Program-made: the position numbers and the translations under genes | Assembly (NCBI GenBank): GCA_018780805.1 | Contig: JADMJD010000006.1 | Span: forward strand, 1-64,000 | Direction: 5' to 3' | DNA from: Rubrivivax sp. | Lineage (GTDB): Bacteria; Pseudomonadota; Gammaproteobacteria; Burkholderiales; Burkholderiaceae_C | DNA length: 64,000 nt | Shown: positions 31,086-39,681 of the stretch, in pieces | How the letters are laid out: the number at the start of each line of letters is the position of its first letter | How positions within the stretch are numbered: the first letter of the stretch is position 1 | The notes under the pieces: generated by a model | Database searches by the model: none | Seen by the model: the letters and a program-made list of their open reading frames with translations, nothing else | Told to the model about the DNA's origin: nothing

Positions 31086-32414
31086 ATGCGTGACCTCATG
31101 ATCATGATGATGATGATCATCATCATCCCAATGTGCGTCAGGAACGCCTTCGCGGCCTACCTTTTGTGGGGCTGGTCGGGGTTGATTGCCGTCCACACGT
31201 TTGCCTACAGCTACATGATGACGTTCCCTTTCGTGGTGACGTTTGCCGTGATCTCGCTGGTCCTGATCCTGCTGCGGCGGGACCCCGACATCCAGCCCAA
31301 CGAATTTGGGGCAGTCAACCTCACCTTGATCTGGTTCGGATTGCACGCCGTTCTGTGCGCGACGATGGCCTACCCAGACCTTCCCAGGAACTGGGAGATC
31401 ACTCTCGATCTGCAGAAGACATTGCTGTATGCGCTGCTGATGCCGATGCTCGTGACCAGCCGGCTTCGCATCCATGCGATGGTCCTGATGCTGGCTCTCT
31501 CCGCTGGCTACCACGGGGTGCTCGAGGGACTCAAGTTCATCGCGTCGGGTGGTGGTCACATTTCTCAGGGCAACACCAAACTCGGCGACCGCAACCATTT
31601 CGCGGTGTTGGTCACGATGTGCCTGCCGTTCATGCTGTACTTGTTGTGGTACTCACGCTCAAGGTTGGTGCAGTTGGTTGCGGTAGCCGGCTTGCTCATC
31701 AACACCTTGGCCACCATTGCCACCCACTCACGTGGTGGGCTGCTCAGCCTGATCACGGTGGCGGCCTATTTTGTCCTCGTCAGCAAGCGCAAGCTCCTGG
31801 GCCTGGCCACCATGGTTGTGGTCGGCGCGATCGGCATCGTGATGGCCCCGGAGAGTTGGACAAATCGAATGGAGTCGATCCAGACGGCCAATACCGATGA
31901 CTCTTTCATGGGCCGGGTCATTGCCTGGAAGCGTGCCAGCGCCATCGCACTTGAGCACCCCATCGTCGGTGGAGGCATCCGCTCGGTGCAAAGCGGCGCG
32001 CTACTCGAGAAGTACCGGTTCGAGCAAGGATTGCTGGGTTGGGTCGAAACGCCGCCCGCTACGCGGGCGCTCGCGGCCCACAGCATCTACTTCGAGGTCA
32101 TGAGCGACATGGGATTCCTCGGGCTCTTCATCTTCCTCGTCCTGATGGCAAGCCCCTTTGTGATGGCACGGCGTGTCAAGAAGATCTGCGATCAGATCGG
32201 GCCCAGTGCTGCTTGGTCCAAAGATTTGGCCTATTGCATCTGCGCGGGCATGTTGGGCTTTCTGAGCGGTGGCGCCTCGATCAGTGCGGCCTACTTCGAG
32301 TTCACCTACATCCTCATTGCGCTCGCGGCTGTCAATCTGCGCGTCATCAGTCAGGCCCAAGCGACGGCGCAGAAGCCAGTTGCCGTTGCGAACAACACGG
32401 CGGTGGCGGCATGA
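31086..32414 (+). CDS. Exosortase A-associated putative O-glycosylation ligase (O-antigen ligase-like)
   Basis: 442 aa polytopic; GxxHAVLCATMAYPDLPRNWE, H..RGG.L (THSRGGLLSLITVA), locus context. Confidence 0.88.
   Translation: MRDLMIMMMMIIIIPMCVRNAFAAYLLWGWSGLIAVHTFAYSYMMTFPFVVTFAVISLVLILLRRDPDIQPNEFGAVNLTLIWFGLHAVLCATMAYPDLPRNWEITLDLQKTLLYALLMPMLVTSRLRIHAMVLMLALSAGYHGVLEGLKFIASGGGHISQGNTKLGDRNHFAVLVTMCLPFMLYLLWYSRSRLVQLVAVAGLLINTLATIATHSRGGLLSLITVAAYFVLVSKRKLLGLATMVVVGAIGIVMAPESWTNRMESIQTANTDDSFMGRVIAWKRASAIALEHPIVGGGIRSVQSGALLEKYRFEQGLLGWVETPPATRALAAHSIYFEVMSDMGFLGLFIFLVLMASPFVMARRVKKICDQIGPSAAWSKDLAYCICAGMLGFLSGGASISAAYFEFTYILIALAAVNLRVISQAQATAQKPVAVANNTAVAA
31106..31127. repeat. 22-bp perfect palindrome made of ATG/ATC triplets in the ligase N-terminus
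   Basis: GATGATGATGA|TCATCATCATC read directly, about 20 nt after the ligase start codon. Confidence 0.95.
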
Positions 32415-33532
32415 GGCCTGCTGCATCGGCGACGAACAGTCGCGTGCTGTTGCATGCGTTTTCCAGCTTCACGCTGGGCGGTGCGCAGGCCAGGTTCCTG
32501 CAACTGGTTAATGCCTTTGGGCCTCGGTATCGACACCTGATTGTGGCGATGGATGATCAATGGGAGGCGGCCGAGCGCTTGAGTGCTGCGGTCCATTGGG
32601 ATCAACTCCGGGTGCCTGTGGTGCGCGGCGGCGGTCTGGACAATCGGTCTGCCTTCAGGCGTGTCCTCGCGGACGCCCGGCCCGATCTGGTCATCTCCTA
32701 CAACTGGGGCGCTGTCGAGTGGGCAGCCGCCAACTGCCCGTCCATTTCGCCGCACGTCCACGTGGAAGACGGCTTTGGCCCCGCCGAGACCCAATCGGAA
32801 CTGCCGCGTCGCGTCTGGGCCCGGCGCGTGTTGCTCAATGCGGCACGCGCCCAGGTGGTGGTGCCGTCGCGCCGGCTGCGGCAACACGCCAGGGGGTGGT
32901 GGATTCCGCCATCCAGGCTGCGGTACATCCCCAACGGGGTGCCGCGCGCCGAGCGGCTAGCAGCGGATCCGCGACGCGGTACAAGCGCTGCCATCACTGT
33001 CGGCACGGTGGCCGGGTTACGGCCCGAAAAAAACGTCGGCCGCCTGCTCAAGGCCGTCGCGGCAGTGAACCGCCAGCATGACATTCGCCTGCTCATCGTC
33101 GGCGACGGCCCGCAGCGCCCGGAACTCGAAGCGTTGACGGCGCAGCTCGGTCTGTCTGATCGTGTCACGTTTGTGGGCTACGTGACCAATCCCGCCGAAT
33201 ACTTGGCCCGGATGGACGTCTTCGCCTTGTCTTCGGACACCGAACAACAGCCCATCTCCATGCTCGAGGCCATGGCACTTGGGATTCCGGTTGTGGCCAC
33301 TGCCGTGGGCGATGTCCAGAACATGCTGCCTGCGGGCGCCGGGGTCTTGTCGCGGCCAGACGATCAGGCCTTTGCCCTGGCATTGGCAGACATGCTGGCC
33401 AAGCGTGACGAATGGCCTGCGTGGGGTCAGCGCCTTGCACTTAAAGTCGCTCAAGAGTTTTCATTCGACCGCATGCTCCAAAACTGGGGCTTGGTTTTCG
33501 ACGGTCGCCTGCGCGACGTTCCCGCACTCTGA
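32411..33532 (+). CDS. Glycosyltransferase, GT4
   Basis: About 373 aa from MRPAASATNSRVLLHAFSSFTLGGAQARFLQL (ATGA overlap with ligase); SSDTEQQPISMLEAMALGIPVVATAVGD. Confidence 0.9.
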   Translation: MRPAASATNSRVLLHAFSSFTLGGAQARFLQLVNAFGPRYRHLIVAMDDQWEAAERLSAAVHWDQLRVPVVRGGGLDNRSAFRRVLADARPDLVISYNWGAVEWAAANCPSISPHVHVEDGFGPAETQSELPRRVWARRVLLNAARAQVVVPSRRLRQHARGWWIPPSRLRYIPNGVPRAERLAADPRRGTSAAITVGTVAGLRPEKNVGRLLKAVAAVNRQHDIRLLIVGDGPQRPELEALTAQLGLSDRVTFVGYVTNPAEYLARMDVFALSSDTEQQPISMLEAMALGIPVVATAVGDVQNMLPAGAGVLSRPDDQAFALALADMLAKRDEWPAWGQRLALKVAQEFSFDRMLQNWGLVFDGRLRDVPAL

Positions 33533-33553
33533 GGCGACGGCTCTTCTCTGTTC

Positions 33554-35305
33554 ATGGTTTCCACGCCACGCCCACCCCGAACTGCACTTGTGCTGGGCAG
33601 TGACACCCGCTCATTCCTGGCCGTGGTGCGTTCACTGGGTCGCCAGGGGGTGCAGGTCCACGTGGCGCCCTATGACTTCTCGTCGGCGGCGCTCAGCTCG
33701 CGGTACATCCGCGGTGTGCACCGCCTGCCGCCGCTCCAGGCCGATCCAGAGGAATGGATCGTGGCGCTGCTGGCGCTGTGTGAGCGCATTGCGCCGGACG
33801 TTGTCTTTCCTTGTGATGACCGCGGCATCATTCCCCTGCACCACTTCCGGCAACGGCTCGGGGCGTTGCGTGTGGCGCTGCCAGGGCCAGAGGCGTTGGC
33901 CGCGTTCTTCGACAAGCACCAGACACGACAATTGGCGGCGCAGTGTGGTGTGCCCACGGCGCCCGGCCGCCTGCTGGACCCGGACGACACGGCCGACACG
34001 CTGGCCAGTGAATTCGGTTTCCCGCTGTACCTCAAGCCCTGCAGCTCCTACGAGTTGAGCTCGATCGAGAGCAGGCAGAACGTCATCGCCTGCAAGAGCT
34101 CTCGCCAGCTGCGGCAGGCTTTGAGCACCATCGGTCGTCACCAGCGCTTTCTGGTTGAAGCCCACAGTGCCGGTACCGGGGTCGGGCTGTCGGTGCTCTG
34201 CCATGACGGCGAGGTCAGCCATGCGTTCCAGCACCGCCGAGTCCGTGAACCGGTGGGTGGTGGGGGCAGCAGCTATCGCCGCAGCGAGGCCGTGTCCGCC
34301 GACCTGGAACAGATGACACGCGCACTCTGCCGTGCCGCCAAGCTGGAAGGTGTGGCCATGTTCGAGTACCGGGTGGACGACGCCACGGGGCGCAAGATTC
34401 TCTTGGAGGTCAACGCGCGTTTTTGGGGTTCGTTGCCATTGGCGGTGGCCGCGGGTGTGGACTTCCCGGCGCTGTGGTTCCAGCAGCTCACCAGCAGCGC
34501 CCCGCTGCCACGGCAGGCGGCCTACCGCGTGCCATTCCATGCACGCAACCTGCTGGCGGACTTGTACTCCACGGCCGGGCACGCCAGTTCAGCGCACCCA
34601 GGCAGCAGGTTCCGCCAGTTGCTGCACATGGTGGTCTGGGCCGGGTCGCTTTGGCGGCTGCCGCTGGGCCGTGAATCCTTGGACACCCTGGCCTTTGACG
34701 ACCCACAGCCCGCAGGGCGGGAGTTTGCGCAGATCATGCGCAAGCTGGCGGGCCGAATTCGCCATGTCGTCCCCGCGCTCGATGCACGCCACCGCCACCG
34801 GTTGCGGCTGCAGGTGCGTGAGGCCTGCTTGTCGGCGCGGCGCGAGCAGCGGCCGCTTCGTTTGCTGGTCGCCTGTTTCGGCAACATCTGCCGCAGCCCG
34901 TTCGCGCATCGCCTGCTCGAGCAGCGGTTCAAGGATTCGAAGCAGTCCGTGCAGATCATGGGTGCGGCGCTGGCCTGCAGGCCGGGGCGCCCGTCGCCGG
35001 CGCGGGCCATCGCCGTCGCTTCGGAATGGCAGGTGGACTTGAGTGAACACCGGTCTGTCTATGCGACGGAGGAGATGCTCGCGGCTGCCGACCTGGTGTT
35101 GGTCTTTGACGGGGCCAACCTCGAACTGCTGGCCTCACGTGGTGCCCCGTTGCGGCACGGTGTGTGGCGACTGGGGGAACTGACAATGTCGGGCGCCGTG
35201 GACATCGTGGATCCGGTCGACGGTGATGAGGCGTTCTTCCGCCGCGTCTACGGTGCCATCGCCGGGGCCGTGGATGAGCTGCAGGCCGTGGTGGAGGCGC
35301 CATGA
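33554..35305 (+). CDS. ATP-grasp domain protein fused to C-terminal low-molecular-weight protein tyrosine phosphatase
   Basis: N-terminal ATP-grasp-like region (CDDRGIIPLHHFR, FPLYLKPCSS, KILLEVNARFWGSLPLAV); C-terminal LLVACFGNICRSPFAHRLLEQRF (CX5R) and DIVDPVDGDEAFF. Confidence 0.88.
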   Translation: MVSTPRPPRTALVLGSDTRSFLAVVRSLGRQGVQVHVAPYDFSSAALSSRYIRGVHRLPPLQADPEEWIVALLALCERIAPDVVFPCDDRGIIPLHHFRQRLGALRVALPGPEALAAFFDKHQTRQLAAQCGVPTAPGRLLDPDDTADTLASEFGFPLYLKPCSSYELSSIESRQNVIACKSSRQLRQALSTIGRHQRFLVEAHSAGTGVGLSVLCHDGEVSHAFQHRRVREPVGGGGSSYRRSEAVSADLEQMTRALCRAAKLEGVAMFEYRVDDATGRKILLEVNARFWGSLPLAVAAGVDFPALWFQQLTSSAPLPRQAAYRVPFHARNLLADLYSTAGHASSAHPGSRFRQLLHMVVWAGSLWRLPLGRESLDTLAFDDPQPAGREFAQIMRKLAGRIRHVVPALDARHRHRLRLQVREACLSARREQRPLRLLVACFGNICRSPFAHRLLEQRFKDSKQSVQIMGAALACRPGRPSPARAIAVASEWQVDLSEHRSVYATEEMLAAADLVLVFDGANLELLASRGAPLRHGVWRLGELTMSGAVDIVDPVDGDEAFFRRVYGAIAGAVDELQAVVEAP

Positions 35306-36351
35306 AGCATGCGGGATTGCCAGCCACCGACCCGCAGCCCATCAACCTGCGCCTCGAGCGCCCCGTTTTGGCGGTGGTGGTGGACACCGAGGAGGAGTTC
35401 GACTGGGCCCGGCCCTTCGACAGGCAGGCCACTGGAACCCACAGCATCCCCGCTCAGGACGCGGCACATGGGGTCTATGACGAATTCGGCGTTGTGCCGA
35501 CGTATGTGATGGACTACCCCGTGGCGACGTGCGCTCGCGCCATCTCGTATTTTCGTCGGCTGCTCGACAGCGCACGGGCCGAGGTCGGCACCCATTGCCA
35601 CCCCTGGGTGACACCACCCCATGCGGAGGCGGTGAATGCATTCAATTCGTTCCATGGCAATTTGCCGGCGGACTTGGAGCGAGAGAAGATCCTGCGTTCC
35701 ACAGAGGCCGTCGCGCAGGCCTTTGGAGAACAGCCGAAAGTCTTCAAGGCCGGCCGCTACGGCCTGGGGCCTAACACCTTTGAGACCCTCCAGGCGCTGG
35801 GCTACGAGATCGATTGCAGCTACGTGCCACACACCAGTTTTGCAGAGGGCAGCGGCCCCAACTTCATGGGCTGCCCGGACCAGCCGTTTTACACCGATGC
35901 CTCCGGGGCCTTGCTGGAGGTGCCGTTGACGATGGGCTTCTCCGGCCTCTTGGGCCGCCATGGTCCTGTGTTGTCACCCGCCGCGCAGGGCCGCTGGGGC
36001 AAGCAGCTGAGACTGCCCGGGTTGTTGAGCAAGGCGCGTCTCCTGGAGTTGGCGCGTTTGAGCCCCGAGGGCTTTGACATGGCCACACAGTGCCGGCTGT
36101 TGACGGCCATGGTGGCCCAGGGCCGCCGCGTGTTCACGATGACCTACCACTCGCCCAGTCTGCAGCCGGGCTGCACCCCGTACGTGCGCAATGAGCAAGA
36201 CCTGGCCGAGTTCCTGAGCCGGATCCGAGGCGTGTTGAAGCACTTCTCGACGGTGCTGCAAGGGCAGTTTGTCAGCATGTCCCAGCTGAAGCAGATGGGA
36301 GACCGGGCGCGTGATCAGCGCGCGAATGAAGGCGTCTTGACCGGAACCTGA
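35302..36351 (+). CDS. Polysaccharide deacetylase-like protein (WalW-like)
   Basis: 349 aa; VVVDTEEEFDW, VGTHCHPWVTPP; 4-bp overlap with upstream gene. Confidence 0.85.
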   Translation: MKHAGLPATDPQPINLRLERPVLAVVVDTEEEFDWARPFDRQATGTHSIPAQDAAHGVYDEFGVVPTYVMDYPVATCARAISYFRRLLDSARAEVGTHCHPWVTPPHAEAVNAFNSFHGNLPADLEREKILRSTEAVAQAFGEQPKVFKAGRYGLGPNTFETLQALGYEIDCSYVPHTSFAEGSGPNFMGCPDQPFYTDASGALLEVPLTMGFSGLLGRHGPVLSPAAQGRWGKQLRLPGLLSKARLLELARLSPEGFDMATQCRLLTAMVAQGRRVFTMTYHSPSLQPGCTPYVRNEQDLAEFLSRIRGVLKHFSTVLQGQFVSMSQLKQMGDRARDQRANEGVLTGT

Positions 36352-36359
36352 GCAAAACG

Positions 36360-37379
36360 ATGACCGAGCCTTCCCCTTTCTTCTCCGTGATCATCGCCAC
36401 GCGGGACCGTGCTGAACTGTTCGAGGCCGCGATCAGATCGGTGGCGGGCCAGTCCTTCACCGACATGGAAATCGTGGTGGTGAACGATGGCTCGTTGCCT
36501 GAAGCCCTGCCGGCCTATCGGCAGACGCTCGAAGTCTTGCGCAGTGAGCTCGGCACGGACCGGGTGCAAGACCATCTGCTGATCCGCCGTCCCAAGGGCC
36601 ATGGGCAGAGCTACTCGTTGAACGTCGGCGTCGAGCGTGCGCGCGGGCGCTACGTGTGCTTCCTGGACGATGACGACGTCTGGGTAGACCCTGAACACCT
36701 GGTGCGTGCGGCCGCGTCCATCTTGTCGCGGCAAGACGCTGCCGGTGAGGCAGTGGACCTGTACACGAGCAACCAGGAAGCATTCAGGGGCCCGGAACGG
36801 CACCCTGGCCCCATTTGGCTGCAATCGCTCGGCAGCATCTTGCAGGCGAAGGGGCGGCAACCCGGGCAGGACGGTGTCTACACCGTGAGCGTGGAAGAAC
36901 TGCTCCAGGTCGATGGTTTCTGCCACCTCAACTGCCTGGTCGTGCGGCGGGATCTCTGGGCCCGCATCGGTGGCATGGACGAGGGCATCCGCTGGGAGTG
37001 CGACCGTGACGTCGTGCTCCGGCTCATGGATGTTTCCTCCCGCATCCTCCACCGCCCGGCCATCACGTCGCGCCATCACATTCCTGACCCCAAGCAGGGC
37101 ACCAGCATGACCACGTCGCTCGGTGAACTCGAGCGCAGGATGTGGCAAGTGAGGGTGCTGGACAAACTGGCTGTGTTTTGCCGCCGTCCGGATGTCCGGG
37201 CGCACGCCCGCTTGCACAAGGGTTACGCCTACAAGCGGATTGCATTGGTGTTGGCAGCGCAGTCTGACTGGCGGTCTGCGCTGCCTTACGCGCTGCAGGC
37301 GCTGGCTTGTGCGCCTTCCTTCAAGTGGCTGGCCTACGTGGCGTATGCCGCTGCACGCGCAGTGCCGGCCAGACGCTGA
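36360..37379 (+). CDS. Glycosyltransferase family 2
   Basis: FFSVIIATRDRAELFEAAIRSVAGQSFTDMEIVVVNDGS; FLDDDDVW. Confidence 0.93.
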   Translation: MTEPSPFFSVIIATRDRAELFEAAIRSVAGQSFTDMEIVVVNDGSLPEALPAYRQTLEVLRSELGTDRVQDHLLIRRPKGHGQSYSLNVGVERARGRYVCFLDDDDVWVDPEHLVRAAASILSRQDAAGEAVDLYTSNQEAFRGPERHPGPIWLQSLGSILQAKGRQPGQDGVYTVSVEELLQVDGFCHLNCLVVRRDLWARIGGMDEGIRWECDRDVVLRLMDVSSRILHRPAITSRHHIPDPKQGTSMTTSLGELERRMWQVRVLDKLAVFCRRPDVRAHARLHKGYAYKRIALVLAAQSDWRSALPYALQALACAPSFKWLAYVAYAAARAVPARR

Positions 37380-37427
37380 GCACGCGCCCGTCCGGCTGAA
37401 TCAACTCCTCACCTCAAGCACTCGCCC

Positions 37428-38306
37428 ATGCCGAACCTGAACAAAAACCTGGTGGTTGCACTTGCCCGCCTGACAGCCCGTGCCGTCGGTCAACTCAGCA
37501 AAGATGAGGTCGAGCAAGTGGCGCGGCACATCGGCCATCAAAGGCAGCTGCCCTGTGCCGAGGAGTTTGCGTTCTTCGCCAAGTGCTTGCAAACCGAATA
37601 CTTCGGCATCAGCAATCGCACGGCTGAAAACGGCGAACTCTGGATGATGAAGGCCACTGCACCATTGGCATTCAAGACCGTCTTTGACGTTGGCGCCAAT
37701 GTGGGAAAGTGGACCACCCACTTGCTGGGCCAGCATCCGGCTGCGTCTGTCCATTGTTTCGAGATTGTTCCCACGACGTTTTCTATCCTCTCGGAGAACC
37801 TGAAGGACAAGGCCTCGCAAGTGGTGCTCAACCAGTTTGGGCTGGGCGAAAGTGACGCCGAGATCACGATGCACGTCGATCCAAACAATCTGACCATCTC
37901 GAGCGCCTACGACTTTGGCAGCCAGGATGGCAAGGTGCAGGTGCTATGCAAGATCAGGAGTGCCTCCGACTACTTCAAGACTGCAGGTCTGAAGGGCATT
38001 GATTTTCTGAAAATCGATGTCGAAGGGGCCGAAGCCATGGTGATCCGTGGCTTTCGGGATCAACTCGCTGCGCGCCAGGTTCGTTTGCTGCAGTTTGAAT
38101 ACAACCGGGGCTCGCTGGAGAGTGGCGTGCTGCTGAAGGATTTTTATGCCATGTTGAAGCCTTTGGGCTATCAACTCGGCAAGCTGTATCCCAATGGTGT
38201 CAAGTTCCAGGACTACAGTTGGGAGCATGAGGACTTCATGGGCCCCAACTATGTCGCCTGTCTGCCGGATGATCGAGAGCTCATCAAGCTGATCTCAATC
38301 CGATAA
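37428..38306 (+). CDS. FkbM-family methyltransferase
   Basis: FDVGANVGKWTTHLL; GIDFLKIDVEGAEAMVIRGF. Confidence 0.93.
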   Translation: MPNLNKNLVVALARLTARAVGQLSKDEVEQVARHIGHQRQLPCAEEFAFFAKCLQTEYFGISNRTAENGELWMMKATAPLAFKTVFDVGANVGKWTTHLLGQHPAASVHCFEIVPTTFSILSENLKDKASQVVLNQFGLGESDAEITMHVDPNNLTISSAYDFGSQDGKVQVLCKIRSASDYFKTAGLKGIDFLKIDVEGAEAMVIRGFRDQLAARQVRLLQFEYNRGSLESGVLLKDFYAMLKPLGYQLGKLYPNGVKFQDYSWEHEDFMGPNYVACLPDDRELIKLISIR

Positions 38307-38328
38307 CACGATCAGCGGTTCCCGCAGC

Positions 38329-39093
38329 ATGGCAATCCTGCGTTCATTCATCCATAACCCCAGGGTACTGCTTCGGCCTCGACATATTCTCCTGCTGAGC
38401 CACATGCGGGCCAACACGAGTTTGTTTGGACAGATTCTGGGCGACCATCCGGAAATCGAGGGCTATTATGAGATGCACATGGGGTACTTCAGCTGGAAAA
38501 GCCTCTGGCGCCAGCGTTTGAATTATTTTTTGTCACACGACGCAAAGCCTGGAAGTAAGTATATCTTTGACAAGATTTTGCACAACGGACACCCTGTGGT
38601 CGACAATGTGTTGAAGCGACATGATGTCAAGTTGATATTCATGCTTCGAGAGCCTGAACAATCTGTCAAGAGCTTGGTGTCACTTTACCGTGTCGAGTTG
38701 CCTCGGAATCCAGAGGCTACGGTCGAAGGCGCTGTTGACTATTACTTGAGTCGTTTGATGGAAATGCAGCGCATGGCACGCCCCGTAGCCGGTCGGTACA
38801 CGTACCTGGACGCCGAGTCCTTGCTGGACCGGCCTGAGCAGGTTTTGGCGAGGCTATCGACACAGCTTGAGCTCGCTAGCCCGTTGTCGTCCAGTTACAC
38901 GCCACGCACGATGTCGGGCAAGAGATTTGCTGGCGATAATTCCGCTCGCCTTGCATCTGGGGCCATAGAGCGTGTCAAGAGCAACTACGAAAGCATAGAG
39001 TTGTCCGAGAGCCAATCCGTGGTGCTTCAAGATGCCTACCATGCTTGCAGACAGGCACTTGTTCAGACATCAATGGGTTTGATGGATGCTTGA
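38329..39093 (+). CDS. Sulfotransferase-family protein
   Basis: 254 aa; 5'-PSB-like LLLSHMRANTSLFGQILGDHPEIEGYYEMHMGY and LIFMLREPEQSVKSLVSLYR. Confidence 0.8.
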   Translation: MAILRSFIHNPRVLLRPRHILLLSHMRANTSLFGQILGDHPEIEGYYEMHMGYFSWKSLWRQRLNYFLSHDAKPGSKYIFDKILHNGHPVVDNVLKRHDVKLIFMLREPEQSVKSLVSLYRVELPRNPEATVEGAVDYYLSRLMEMQRMARPVAGRYTYLDAESLLDRPEQVLARLSTQLELASPLSSSYTPRTMSGKRFAGDNSARLASGAIERVKSNYESIELSESQSVVLQDAYHACRQALVQTSMGLMDA

Positions 39094-39681
39094 CCCCAGC
39101 CGTTGGCTAACCTAGCCGGCGTACTTTGTTTACGCCTAGCTACTTCCCTCGTATCCAGTTCGCTGTTGCACTGTTTGTCGGAATATTACAATACATTAAG
39201 TTCCCTGGAGGCGTGTAGAATTTATTATTTATGCGCGCTCTGTGCCAGTGATTATGGTGCTATTTGACGTTCCTTCAGGCACATCAATGGACGTTATTCA
39301 ACGTATTTTGGGGCCAATGGTTGAATTTCTTCGAGCGCGCCTAAGTTTTTGATCGTTCTCATTGCAGCGCTATCCAGCGCCGCGGCGCCAGCAGCGCCGT
39401 CTCTGCTCAGTACCGCGACAGGGCGCACTCTTGGCTGCTTTGTTCAACCAAGTTAGGTGGCGTCATGAAAAGTCTTGCGTGACCAACGTTGTAACGTGCG
39501 AACATCTGCGTGATGAATGTGCGCTGTGACCGCTTGCAAGTACTTACAGCGATCCCCGATCACTGGATCAATTTTCCTAGGCCGCTGCCGATACAACAGC
39601 TTGCAGCAGGCGTGCTATAGATCCGCTCGACCACGCCATCGGGCATGACTGCGCCCGGATAGAAGACAGAGTAGTTGACCG

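Noticed and set aside
39519-39624. Small ORF (MNVRCDRLQVLTAIPDHWINFPRPLPIQQLAAGVL) in the AT-rich gap
   Set aside because: Short, no clear RBS or homology cue; cannot be supported from sequence alone.
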